A DNA stretch of 64,000 bases from Hypericum androsaemum (taxonomy: Eukaryota > Streptophyta > Magnoliopsida > Malpighiales > Hypericaceae), in assembly GCA_963995505.1 (NCBI GenBank), contig OZ023196.1, positions 13,265,106-13,329,105 of the forward strand, in the 5' to 3' direction. Below the pieces are notes generated by a model. The model did not search any database. It was not told the DNA's origin and was given only the letters and a program-made list of their open reading frames with translations. Positions 1-11,829 of this stretch are shown here, one piece after another. Numbering within the stretch: position 1 is the stretch's first letter; each line of letters opens with the position of its first letter. Both the position numbers and the translations under genes were made by a program.

Positions 1-65
1 AGTGCAATCATACAAGTATTAATGCACCGACAAAAAAAATCATATTTTAAGGATAGATAAATTAC

Positions 66-3000
66 CCGACACTGCCTCCTGCTTCAGCCCTGAGCAGTCC
101 ACTTTTACCGGCAGCCGGAGGCTGGCAAACCTGAGGAGCCAAAATTTTCAGTGAGGAAATTCATCTCCCAATCCCAAAAAAATCGCCGATCATATATTTA
201 AAATAAAACCATGTGGCTTTTTTCATTTTGATATAAAAAATGTATTCATGTTGCAATTAAATATAGGAAGTAGAATAAAAATGTACCTCGGAAAAGACGG
301 TTTTGAGCTGGCGCGTCCAATCACCTAGTGTCCGAATGTGGACGCTAAGATAGTCGTCTCCGGGTGCTGAAGTTATTGAAAATGGGTGCCTACACAAAAT
401 TTCATCAAATTAAAGCCGAAACAAATATCTAAATTCAAGATCTCTTGGCTAATCTAATTTTCTGGAAAGAGACACAAGAAGAGTGGAAAAAAAATCATCA
501 TACATCTAGAAGACAAGCAACCCATTGACTAAAAGCACCTAACTACTTTCCTTTTTTGACTTTTCCCAATTCAACAACCACCGACGAAGAAGAAGAAAGC
601 GACTTTGAATATAATCAAAACCGTGTTTTAGACCGAAATTGAGAGGCGAAAAAAATTAAATTAATCAAATGAGAAAAGTAAAGTACCATTCGAATGGGGA
701 AACGGCGGAGCAATTGACGAACATGTACTGCCCACTTTTGTATCTGAATCCATTAGGCTTCGACATATGCAACGACAATACATTTCCAGGGTAGACTGCC
801 ACCTAAAATAGAACAATATTTGAAGGGTCAAAAATGTCCGTACACACTGGTTCAAGTTAATATCTGAACATTAAACAAACTTATTCAATATAAATTGGGT
901 ACGACTTTTACACGATGATAAAGTTTTCTCAAATCTCCAACACTATTATATTTTTAATAAAAAACAGAGAACCTCTCACGTAAGTTGCAATCTAATTTAA
1001 TAATGTCATGCGTTTTTTGTCAAAATTAAGCAATTAATGTCAGCATCCGGTCAAAGTTATGGGACTTTCACTTGATATAATATTGTTCTAGGATTTAATT
1101 GCTATCAAATTAAATAACACTTATCCTAGCTATCATATGGCATGTTGGCATGTTCTACTTCGTGGCTCGTGTAACGTATCGATGGGCTTAAATTAAACTG
1201 CATCATCAAATGATTTCTACATAATTGTTTTTGATATTTTACATACGTAGTTTGAGCAATTGGGCCATATGGTATTTGTATGTATTATGGAGTTATTATT
1301 AACAATATGTCACATCAACCAACAAGAGCTAATTCTAGATATTTCAAATTCAAGATATTGAAAATACAATATTATAAAATATATTATTCATTCGAAAAAA
1401 ATATTCCCCAATTCGAATATGCTATTTTTTTAATTAAAACAACGTACCTTAAGAATCTTCACAGGCTTGACACTTGATCTCAATGCTCTGATTAACCTCT
1501 CACAAGCGTAGAGGGCCACCGGCACAACCAAGTACATCCACGTCTAAACCATATGAACAAAAAATTAAATAGAAAAGTTAGGATAATGATAAACAAAAAT
1601 TAATCACGAAATTTCGAGTTCGAGTCCACGCAGAAGTGTTAAATACTAATTACCGTCTTCTGGTACCAATGTTTGGTGAGGTACAACTTAATCCCATGGA
1701 TTATGAGCGCGGCGTAAACGATCACGAAGAGATGGTGGGAATACCAAAATGCATTAAACCCAGTGAGCCTCTTGAGGGGCTTAGGCAAGTTGAGCTTGTT
1801 CCGCCGGAACCAAGGGGTGGCCAACGTGAAGGCGATGGCCATTAGAACCACCATGAGGATTCCGGTGACGCCTTCCCATCCCTTGACGAACCACCAGTAG
1901 TTCGGCGGTTGGTGGTACCCGAAGAAGTGCCTCATCGGATAGTACTTCTGCGGCGATGCGTGGAGGAGTCGTGGGAAGTCGCATGTCAGATGAGCTATTG
2001 CATGGAGGCCTACTCCGATTGCGATTCCGACGGCAATCACCTGAACCAAAGTTATAACAATCAGCATATAAAAACTCGAAATTTTGTTGTCTAAATCACC
2101 CGTATCTGGACACCCGCTAAGCTAAACAATTGGATTTAAACCGGGTAAAATCACAGCAGCTCCGGAGTGCAAAACTCATAATTTAGCATCATTTCTCGAC
2201 TCCACTACGTGAAAGTATTTGATTTTTTTTAAAATGCGCACACTCGATAACACAGCAGCTCCGGAGTGCAAAACTCATAATTTAGCATCATTTCTCGACT
2301 CCACTACGTGAAAGTATTTGATTTTTTTTAAAATGCGCACACTCGATAATATATACAGTCATAATTACGTACAATAATTAAATCTGAAATCGTAGCGATA
2401 AGTATATAAAAAAATCATAATTTAGTGGCCGAAATCACTCCTATGGGACACCCACTACTAGACTAAAAATCGAGTTTAAGTCGAATAAGATTGCCAACTG
2501 CTCAAAAATATAAAATTTGTAATTTAGCATCATTTTAGGACTCCAATATGTGAAAGTTTTGATTTTTTTTAAATGTGTACACTCTATAACAAATGACATC
2601 ATATTTACAGGAAAAAACTAAATCTAGAATCATATCAATAAATATATAAAAAAATCGCAATTTTGTGGTTGAAATAACCCATGTCGGGATACAAGCAGCT
2701 TAGGTGAAAAAAATGATAATTTATCAACATTATGGACTAAATTACTTCATAATTTTTCTAAAATATGCATATTTCATAATTCTGTCACTATATTTACGAA
2801 CAACGACTTATTCCAGAGTCATCGGGTTAATTACCTTATGGAAATTGAGGTTGTCGTCAAACGGAACAGCAGATCCCAACCTGGTTTTGTTCCTCAACCA
2901 AGTGATGGTGTTCCGGCAAACAGGGAGCAAGATCAACGCCATATTGAACTTCAACGTCTCTGCACCTCCCTTGGCGACACAGACACAGTACCCCATAACT

Positions 3001-4878
3001 TCATAGGCCGCCTTGTTCCTGTACTGTATGAACTTGTAAGCGAACAATCCGCAGCAGATCCCGATCCACAGCAGCAAAACCCAGACCCTCTTCCAATTGT
3101 CCATCAGAAAGTACTTGAATCTTTGGTAGTATTTCGCTACTGGGTTGTTCTCCTGTGTTGGTTTTAGCTTCTGGCTAAGGAGCTGGCTCAGAATCCGGCT
3201 GTCGGTGATCCTCACAGACTGGTTTGGTGCTTGTAGTAGCAAGGTCTCCAGGTTGTAGACCTGTGATTGTCATATGACGTTAAGTCCCGAGTCGAGTAAT
3301 ATCAGACTCTTTAAAAGCCGACTATGTTTGAGAATCACATATGGTCAGTCCGACTATGTTAAAAATTTATATATATAGAGATTCTAACAATCTTTTTTGG
3401 TCTCTACTCACAAGGTTAAAATTCAAGACGTTGCTTAGGGTATCTAAATTCCTTAACATTCGGACCGGATGTTAACGTGTTGGATTTACGTACCATGATG
3501 TATCCAGCATTGTCTGGGTCTAGTTCTTCCATGATCAGGGCGGCGTACTCCTTTGCTTGTTTCTGGATGTTGGAGAGCTTGTTCGCTGAAGCACTCAAGG
3601 AAATGATCTACGAAAAAAAAAAGATTAGCGAAGCAATTTAATTAGATTAGAGTCAACAAAATTTCAAAATAATAAACAACGGATACATAACTAATTTAAT
3701 ATTTTCCAGGTTAATGCATGGTATATGGTCAATTTTCACTCGTAACGACCATGTCTAAATATAAAAGTTTAAATTATTAATATCATATACCTCCGTGACT
3801 TCTTCTTCGGTGATTCTTCCGTCGGCATCCCTGTCGACCCTGCACAGATTATTTTACCAATAGTTGAATTAAAAATGGGTAACTAGTACATTAAATAATT
3901 AAATAATTACCATCGACTAATAAATTAAATAATTAATTACCCAAGAGGGTATGCTTACATGTCAAAGAAAGTTTGAAGCCGAGAGTCGAAGCTTTCATCG
4001 GAGACTTGGTCCCAGAACATCTTTAGCTGTGCCTTGTTGATGAATTCGCCATTAATATTGTGCCTCCGAGCTAATGCCCGGAACAATTCCAGGGCGAATT
4101 CCTTAGATTCTTTGTTCATCCCTGTTACGTTCAATAATTCTCAGACCAAATAATTCATGTTTGAACGGGATATAATAATTGAATTGTGACAAAATTTTTT
4201 GAATAAGTAATAACACGTACCTATGCATTCTCCAAACAACGAGGAGGGGAGTAGGCCGTTGGTAGAGGAAGTAAGGTCACCGAACCGCTTCTCCACGGCG
4301 GCCCACCCGTTCGCGGAGGCCCCGGTCTTACCGGCGATGAACTTGAGCCCTCTAAGCGCGTGAGTCGTGGCGGACTTGGTCCTATCAAACCTCCTAGCCA
4401 CGGAGGAGGACTTCCTTGATAAAGAAGCAATCCGCTTGATCTCCTGGGAGACCTGCCTGATGGAGGACCTAAAAGAGCTCCCCTTGTTCGTCTCGAGGGC
4501 CCGCTTCGCGAGGAGCGAGAGCTCCGGGTCCTCGTGGTGGTTCGCGGTGTGGACGCTGTGGACCTCCACCGTGTCGTCGCGGATGTCCAGCGTGATCTCC
4601 ACATAATTGTCTGGATCATCGTTGTCGTCCATCCCGGAAGGGGCTATAGAACCACTGTTGTTACTGTTGAACTTTTCAAGTGGGATATTAAACCGAGCGC
4701 TCTTTTTGGAAGAATTCTTAGAAGAGCGCTTATTCTTGTTTAATATCCCACTTCCTCCGGCGGCTGTCAATTGGCCGCTGTAGGATGGTGACATGTCACT
4801 GGTCATGCTCTCTGTGTCAGAATTGTGATCGGAGTAAGCATATCTACTTATCCCATGATCTTCGCCATGATTCTTCAT
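66..4878 (-). CDS. RBOH: Respiratory burst oxidase homologue (NADPH oxidase), 3' end cut by window edge
   Basis: Plasma-membrane NADPH oxidase that passes electrons through FAD and two haems to apoplastic oxygen, making superoxide. Ten exons are visible, read right to left: 4221-4878, 3959-4121, 3791-3839, 3494-3607, 2835-3260, 1654-2040, 1448-1543, 687-802, 287-389 and 66-130. All junctions are GT/AG and stay in frame, giving about 725 residues of a family that is usually 850-950. The N-terminal cytosolic region contains the family block [13 protein letters not shown]-hand segments are [12 protein letters not shown] (about 276-287) and DPDNAGYI (about 319-326). Membrane segments carry [10 protein letters not shown] (481-490) and [10 protein letters not shown] (571-580), which include the usual haem-ligand histidines. 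The FAD motif [13 protein letters not shown] starts at about 671. The NADPH-binding C-terminus lies outside the window. Calcium and phosphorylation control is known for the family. The N-terminus resembles the A/C/D clade, but the paralogue is not resolved. Confidence 0.96.
2152..2349. repeat. Perfect 99-bp tandem duplication inside an RBOH intron
   Basis: Positions 2152-2250 are repeated at 2251-2349 with no difference that I can see. A diverged related stretch, sharing the blocks TTTAGCATCATTT and GTGAAAGT, follows at about 2510-2590. The repeat lies in the intron between the exons at 1654-2040 and 2835-3260, so coding is unaffected. The lack of divergence suggests a recent duplication. Confidence 0.95.
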
Positions 4879-5290
4879 ACTTCGGGTATATATTTATAAT
4901 CGACCAAAAAATCAGTATCTGAGTTTGGGTTTGTTTTTGGTTGATCAATTGATGGAGGAGACCCTTTCAAAAAAAATTGATGGAGGAGCAAAGAATATAA
5001 AGAATGAAGAAAGAACTAATCTCAAGTATTTGGTTTTGGATTTGGATTTTGGGTTTGTATTTATAAGGTTTGTGAGTTTTTGCTTTTTAAAATTATTGAT
5101 GTTTTGTTTTGTTTTGTTTTTTGACGCATTGGTTATAGTTTCACTCGTTTACGGAAGACCAAGGCTCTCTGGGAAGGTTGCGGGAAGGTGAGACACGGCG
5201 GTCAATACTGACTCAACGACTACGATGATTGTACCATTCTCTCTCTCTCTCTCCTCGTTTCATCTTCGCTTCTTTTTTATTGACCAAAGT
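4879..5290 (-). promoter_or_regulatory. Leader/promoter-proximal region of RBOH with CT tract
   Basis: Region upstream of the RBOH start codon. It holds a CT tract at about 5241-5254, which reads as GA repeats on the coding strand, a typical leader element of plant genes. A direct repeat AATTGATGGAGGAG at 4947-4960 and 4975-4988 flanks 14 nt ending in an A-run. A TATAAATA-like run lies only about 10-20 nt before the ATG, too close to serve that ATG as a TATA box. The transcription start cannot be fixed by eye. Confidence 0.4.
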
Positions 5291-6552
5291 CCTAACAGAT
5301 TTTTTTATACTTCGCGTTCGTATCCAATAGAATCATTGAACAGTGGTAAAATTTTTCCAATAATTATTGAACAATGATATATTTTTAATAGTTTGAATTC
5401 AAAATATATTTAATTTACTTAGAACAACTCCATTGTTAATTGATATAACTATTTGCTGGTTTTTCTTTCAAACCGTTGGCATATGTACCAATAGGTCGTT
5501 TAAATGTCGATAAAAAATTTCATACCAAATTATAGTTAGATATCGAAATTAAAATTTTTAATTAAATTGTAACAACTTATGATGTTCTATTTTTTATAGC
5601 GTTGGTGGTATAAAGCAGGACCACAAAAAATTCGTGCCGAGTGATTCTCTGGATAAGAGAGGATACCCTTTTAGTTATAAAATGCAAAAGAAAAAATAAC
5701 AAAGGATATATAATGTTTATTTCAATTGATTATTTTTTTGGTCGAGGTTTATTTCAATTAATTGAGCACAAGACAAATAAATGGAAGTCAACGGAGATGG
5801 TCAAAATCCGACGCTTCGAGAAAACAACGGGCCGAACTGGTTCCATTTGGGGGGTTTTGAACATGATGAAGCTCTTGCTGTACTGCTCTATAGTCTCATA
5901 GAACAAGTTGAATTTTAGTTGGTCAATATAAATGGCAGGCAATATTTTTGGAAGTTAATTACGTTTTCCTATTTCTCTAGGCTGTTAATGTTGTTACCCA
6001 AGTACTATGTCGTGAGGAGTATTCGGACTTTTTTCCTGAATCGAATATAAATTAATTATCTGAATATCGAACGAATATAGTAGCTGCTAATTCGAATTTC
6101 AAAACATATCCAATAAAAAAAAGAACAAAAGTTGGGCTTAGTCAAGGCGAAGGAAGCCCAGGCCTGCTAGTGCCCAGCCCCACCCTCCATCAGTCTTAAT
6201 TTCTGATGTATGGGATTCAAATCCAAGGAACTTAATGCTCAAATTAAGTGCAGCCCATGGAGTGATAGCAGCCAAAATATCAGAGTGCTGGGTTATCCCT
6301 ACGGTACCATGGGGTACGCAGTCGTAATTATATGAGGGTTAGTCGTTGAGATTTTTTAACTGGACTGATGTACTTTGGTGATTACTATCAAGGAGGAATA
6401 AAGTATACCTGTCAGAAAAATAGTTGTTTGTTCGTATTTGAACATGAATACCAACAAAGATTAATTCGAGTATTTTGGATACTGGATAAATAAGTTACGG
6501 ATATTCGTAGTTGTCCGAATGCTCACCACTGCCTATGGCTTTGTTAAAAATC
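5291..6552. other. Intergenic DNA, no gene recognised
   Basis: AT-rich sequence with no convincing coding potential. A direct repeat GTTTATTTCAATTGA at 5715-5729 recurs at 5747-5761 with one mismatch and flanks a 17-nt insert that is T-rich on this strand. Around 6130-6420 there is a more GC-rich block with tRNA-like promoter words (TGGGCTTAGTC near 6134 and GATTCAAATCC near 6210). It could be a SINE remnant, but I could not define its ends. Confidence 0.5.
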
Positions 6553-6553
6553 A

Positions 6554-6972
6554 AGGTTTTAAAAAAAGGTTCGAAGGCTGACCCATGATTTTTCCGAAGG
6601 TCGACCGGTTCGACCGATCGATCAAACCAGATCTTTATTTTTTAATTTTTTACTATTTTGAAATAATATATAGCTTTCAAAATCCGTATTCCGACCAATT
6701 TATTTCATCTTGAGACCACTTTTATTTGTTGATTTGGTTTATTATGTATTCATTTGGGAAAATCGAGATTTGTGATGTTATTTTTTTATTTTAATTTTTT
6801 GTTGATTTCGAATAAAATCTGATCACACCGACAACGTGAGTAAAAAAAATTAGTTGAATCACCTGGTCTGGCCGAATTTCGGATGGTTCGCAAGGTGGGT
6901 GTATCAACTTCCAAACCCAATACGTCAAAATGGCTGATTTGCGATTGGAATGCGTTTTTTAAAAGTTTGATA
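6554..6972. mobile_element. Candidate hAT-type MITE (diverged)
   Basis: It begins AAGGTTTTAAAA, followed by GGTCGACCGGTTCGACCG, the same layout as the well-bounded MITE at 34878-35376. A matching right end TTTTAAAAGTTTGA is seen near 6960-6972. Flanking 8-mers (TAAAAATC and TAAAAACA) agree at only six of eight positions, so the right boundary is uncertain. Confidence 0.4.
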
Positions 6973-8728
6973 AAAACACAAGGTTTCTCTGGTTGATGAC
7001 ATACCGACTCAATCAATTTTCGGACAAAAAGAAATCCTAACTATTATTTAAAATTAAAAGGTGTAAGTTAAGAGACATGAAAAATTCTAATATTATTTTT
7101 AATTTTAATATTTTTCTCCAATTTTTTTTGTTCTATAAGATTTAAGGGTATTTATCAAAAACAAATTGGATAGAGTGAAGATATCACCAAGATGACAATT
7201 AGAAAAACCTATATTATCATCTTAAACTATAGCTTACTAAAATGAAAGGTCGTCAAACTATATTACTTTGTCCTATAAATCATGTAAAGAATAAAGGGAG
7301 TGACTGAATCAATTTGAAGAACATTCACTGCAATTAAAAAGACAAGACTTGGGCCCAGCCAATTTGCAAATAGATATTAAATTTCTCTGAATTGGCGGAA
7401 TTTTATAATTGCAACTTCTGGAAAAAGTGAAGGAGAAAATTCCTCACAGGACAGAATACCATGTGCCGAGTAGAAGTTTGTCAAAGATCCTCAGCTACTA
7501 GGCTCGGAATCTTCTGAATTCCTCGTGGTCCTCATTTTTCTCGATATATACTTGATCGAAGATTGTTACAGGAATTCAAAAAAAATTTGTTAGAGGAATT
7601 GAAAAAAAAAGATTGTTAGAGAACGTTATTTTTTTAAGCTCTGATATTTAGATTTGAGAATTGTCAATCTTTATTTAAGGAAATAATTATTAGTAGCTTT
7701 TATATTTATAAAGTCTGAAAATAAAAGTTAGTTAAGTAAATTCAAATATTTTAATACTTTGACTGAGTCGGTTGATTAGAGGATACTATATTGAAAATGG
7801 AGAGTTTTGTATTTGGTGGTGGGGGCCTTTAAAAAGCGTGTTGTTCAATTCTTAGTTATGAACTTATCTTATGTTTTTCTCAAGTGATGTATTAGACTTA
7901 TGTTTTTCTCGTTCCAATGCATCCTGGTCGTATTCTGGTGGGACAAGTGATCTAATTTTTCTAACGGGTTATTTTCAATCTCCTCAACTTTTGTAGTAAA
8001 GCGACTCGTGAAAGTTCTTTTGGCAGTTTGGGATCAGGCCACAAGATGCATCGACAATACATCTGAATGATAACGTGGTAGGGGTGGAACGACGTTAATT
8101 GCACCGGCGACTTCTTGCCAAGGAGAAAAAAGTATGAGGGAGAGAGAACATAAGAGAGGAAGGAAAGACTTCGAGCGAAAAAAAAGTTTAAAATATTCCG
8201 AAATTATCTTACCATATAAAGATAATTTTATTTAGTCTTATGACCATCAGCTTTTTCATTATACTGTCTCTCTTCGTATCAAGGAGTGGGTGTTCTCGTC
8301 GAATTCTGTTTTGGACCTCGCAGGTAAAGATATCTCTTGTTCTCGGATGCTTGCTTTTGAATTCTGTTTTGAGATGTTCTAGCTGCTGCCTCCCCATGTT
8401 CTTTATTGTCATGCCTGTTTTGGAACTTTGGGGACGAGTTGTAATTTTGTTTTGAAGGTAATTTTATGTAAATTAGTGACCAAAAAAGAAAAAAAGTTTT
8501 AGAAATTTGTAAAAGATTGGTGTCCTAAATGTGATCATTTAGAACTAATGGAGGAGTTATGTAAATTTTTTTGAAAAGTAAATTATTTTATTATTCCTTC
8601 AAAAAACTTACACCACATACTCATAGCGGACGAATCTTCTATTTAATCCAATAAGGCACTTAAAAGATCATATGATAATCAACTATTTAATAATAAAAAT
8701 TAGGAGATAAATATTATCTTAGATCTTA
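6973..8728. other. Intergenic DNA, no gene recognised
   Basis: No supported coding region. Positions 7561-7624 contain three diverged copies of GATTGTTACAGGAA separated by two short stretches, each ending in an A-run. This resembles two successive tiny poly-A insertions. The rest is AT-rich sequence without recognised structure. Confidence 0.5.
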
Positions 8729-8736
8729 GAATAAAT

Positions 8737-9737
8737 GGGTTTTTGCCCAATATGGTGTTACTATTCAAGCTTATTTACCAATATGGTGTTACTGTTTAAA
8801 AAATTCCCAAAATGGTGTTCCTTTCTCAGGTCGAAAAAAATTTTCGACCTAGGGAGCGTAGGTCAAAATTTTTTTTCGACCTGGGACCAAACCAAAATTT
8901 TTTTTGACTTCCGTAGTCGAAAGAATTTTTTGACCTGGGACCAAAATCGAAAAAAAATTTCGATCTGGGACCATTATTGCTGTAGCAATAGTAAATGGGT
9001 ACTGTAGCAATAGTAAACGGGCACTGTAGCAATACTAAACGGGTACTGTAGCAACGAAAATAGAAAAAAATTTACAAAGATAATATAAGTACATTGTAAC
9101 AACATTTTTTTTGTTAAGATGATAAAAAATCTAAAAAATTCAAAAATTGGTCTTAAATTTAAGACCCATTTTTTGAGTTTTTTAGATTTTTTTATTATTT
9201 TAACAAAATTAATGGTGCTACCGTACAAATTTTGAAGAATGTAAGACCCATTTTCGAAGTTTTTTAAGATTGTTCATTATTTTAACAAAAATAACAGTGC
9301 TATAGTACGAAAATTTTGAAAAATAGAAAAAGAAGCTAAGACCAATTTTTCGAGTTTTTTTTTAGATTTTTCATTATTTTAACAAAAATAATGGTACTAC
9401 ATTACCAAAATTTGCAAAAATAGAAGAATCAAAGACTCTTTTTTCGAGTTTTTTAGATTTCGAACAAAAATTTTCAAAAATGCTACAGTACGAAATTTTC
9501 GTAAAATTTCACTATTTGCTACAGTACTCGGTCCCGGGCCGAATTTTTTTTTCGATTTTGGTCCCAGATCGAAAAAAAATTTCGATAATGAAAGTCGAAA
9601 TTTTTTTTTGATTTTGGTCCCAAGTCGAAAAAAAATTTCGATCTGAGGAGAGATAAACACTATATCCGGGATTTTTTCAATAGTAACACCATTTTGAGGA
9701 TAAAGTTATACTGTAGCACCATTTTTGACAAAAACTC
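8737..9737. mobile_element. 1.0-kb non-coding inverted-repeat transposon, 8-bp TSD
   Basis: Both ends share an inverted repeat of roughly 95 bp, about 70% identical by eye: GGGTTTTTGCCCAATATGG on the left against the complement of CATTTTTGACAAAAACTC on the right. The repeat continues through the word ATGGTGTTAC and ends in AGGTCGAAAA/CAGATCGAAA. The 8-mer GAATAAAT is duplicated at 8729-8736 and 9738-9745. The interior is low-complexity with many A/T-runs and words such as TTTCGACCTGGGACC, and contains no credible transposase. The 8-bp duplication suggests hAT-type mobilisation, but the family is not identified. Confidence 0.72.
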
Positions 9738-9738
9738 G

Positions 9739-11826
9739 AATAAATTATTCTAAGATTTCTTGTCTATAGCATAATTATTGGTAGGATTTTTAATTTTTTA
9801 AAATAGTGTATGTTGTCTCTTCTCTTTACAAAAATGTTGATCTCGAGTTCTTTACTGACGTCAGTACTCTTTTCCCCTTTTTTATCATAGAAATAATCAA
9901 AATACCTTTAAATAAAAAAAATTCATCATCTTCCACTTCAAAACACAAGAACAAAAAACCCAGAAATTAACCAAAAAAATTTCAAGGATTTCGAATCGGC
10001 AACAATGAGTGCCGACCAACAGGAAGGGGTCTTCGAAAAGCAACAGTGACATCAATTGATCTGGGAGAGAGAGAGAGAGATCGGGAAACTGGAAGGGAGA
10101 GAGAGGCGGTAGCCGCCAATCGGCAGCGACCTCGATGCAGTCAGTGACGAAATTTGTCAAGAATTTGGAGATGGGGCCCGCCAGCTTCCAGGAGATGGGG
10201 CTTCCTTGGAGGGGGTTCAGCGTCCCCGTTCAGGCCCGCCACTCCTCATTCCCTGCTCCTCCGGCGATGGCGCGTCCAGGTCTGTGACTTTGTCCAGGCT
10301 CGAAAGCTTAGTTTAAATTCGATACGAGGACTTGTTGGCTTTGATGGCATCGACAAAGTGCAAAACCCTAACAATGGGTGGCGGCATCGACGAAGTTTAA
10401 AACCCCATTAATTTAAATACCCAATAATAGGTGGCAGCATCGACGAAATTTGTCAAGGATTTGGAGATGGAGCCGATGAGAAATTTTTGGGTTGGGTTAT
10501 CCTTTTTTTAGGGAAAAAGTGGCATGAAGCCTATATTAAATACGAGTTACAGAACAATAAGGAAATGTACAGACAGAAGATAGGAAACCCAATCAGAAAG
10601 CGAAAACCGATCCGATGACAACAGGGTGGCACAAAGGGGGGAGCGATGGACGATCGAAAAAGCACGAAGGCTAACGATCGGTGCGAATTTCTGCCAAAGC
10701 AAGCTTCGGCCAACAACCTCAAGACAACGTCAAGAGGGCATCTGAATGCATACAAGGTACACTCAGATGAGAGCCAAGGTCGACGTAAATCGACCGAGAT
10801 AAGGTTCTCCACCCGCAACCACCGGACAGGCAACGAAAACCGAAAGGATCTCAGATCAGGTGAAAGTCGATCCAAGCAAAAGCACAACCCAACGAGACCA
10901 CTAAACAGGTGTGGCTCGGGAGCAACGACAACAAGCAACAACAAATCGGAACAAGAGCTCAGACCGAACAAAATTCGGCCGGGGCAACAAGAAACCAAAA
11001 CAGACAAACACAGGGAAAAAAAACCGAAAAGGGAACAGGGGACTAGCCGGCCGGGGGGAGGTCGGTGACGACCACCCCCCGCCGGGGACTACCAACGTCC
11101 ACAAAAGACGACGGAGGACGACAGCGGGCGAAGGAGAACCAGACGGCGGCGACGGCTAGGGTAAGGAGGTCAACTGTGGGCTGAGAGGGACGACAGTGGG
11201 CAGGGAGCAACACCGGACGGTGGACGACGGTGGCTAAAACTGGAGACGAAGGCTGGGACGGGCTTGGTCGGAAGTCGAGTCGAAGCTGACCTGCAAGCAG
11301 ATGGGGACGGTAGAGACGAAGAGGGAGGAAGATGGAGACGGTGGCTGGAGGATGATGGAGGCGGTGGCAGGAGGAAGAAGGAGACAGCAGCGGCCAAACA
11401 CCGATGAGGAGACGGAGAGAAAGGAAGAAGGGAACTCCACTAGAAAATAAACCAAGATCTAGATCTAGCGGCAAGGAAAAAGCTCTCACAAGGAGAGAGG
11501 AAAAAACTCTCACAAGGAGAGAGGGAAAATTCCACAACTACTACCAACGATTTTGGGTTGGGTTATCCTGGATTTGAAGATTGTGGTTTCAAGGTGGAAG
11601 TTTTTTTTTTGGAGGGGTTGGGAAAAGAGAGGGTATTTTTTCCTGATGATTTTTTTATTTAAGGATATTTTAGTCATTTTTATGATTAAAAAATGAAAAA
11701 AATAATATTGACGTTAACCAAGAACCTGAAATCAACATTTTTGTAATGAACAGGGATGGCATATACTATTTTGAAAAACCAGGGACCTAATTATATTATA
11801 ACTCTGGGACCTGAGGATAATTTACC
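9739..11826. mobile_element. Mutator-like element with long terminal inverted repeats and a captured GC-rich interior
   Basis: The left arm (about 9741-9920) matches the complement of the right arm (about 11655-11826), with shared words TTACAAAAATGTTGAT, AAAATAGT and CCTTAAATAAAAAAA. The arms are about 160 bp, which suits a Mutator-like element. The interior from about 10060 to 10500 is GC-rich, with a GA tract and a repeated phrase GACGAAATTTGTCAAG at about 10146 and 10441, unlike the AT-rich arms. A younger retroposon (10503-11550) sits inside. I could not find an unambiguous TSD, so ends are approximate. Confidence 0.6.
10503..11550 (-). mobile_element. Retroposon insertion (LINE-like or retroposed transcript), poly-A tail, 18-bp TSD
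   Basis: The 18-mer TTTTGGGTTGGGTTATCC occurs at 10485-10502 and again at 11551-11568. Directly after the left copy is a run of seven T, which is a short poly-A tail on the minus strand. The 1048-bp insert is GC-rich and has overlapping open frames on both strands, rich in Ser, Pro and Arg, none resembling a known protein. Its minus-strand 5' end carries a duplicated CTCTCTCCTTGTGAGAG. The structure fits target-primed reverse transcription. It could be a non-autonomous LINE derivative or a retrocopied host RNA. Confidence 0.8.
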
Positions 11827-11829
11827 GTA

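Noticed and set aside
4880..4900. TATAAATATA just upstream of the RBOH ATG as its TATA box
   Set aside because: It lies only about 10-20 nt before the ATG, so transcription would start inside the coding region; the conserved N-terminus argues for the longer product.
10531..11537. Long overlapping open frames on both strands (up to 164 codons) that might be a gene
   Set aside because: They are GC-rich, overlap on both strands, match no family and lie entirely within a TSD-bounded retroposon.
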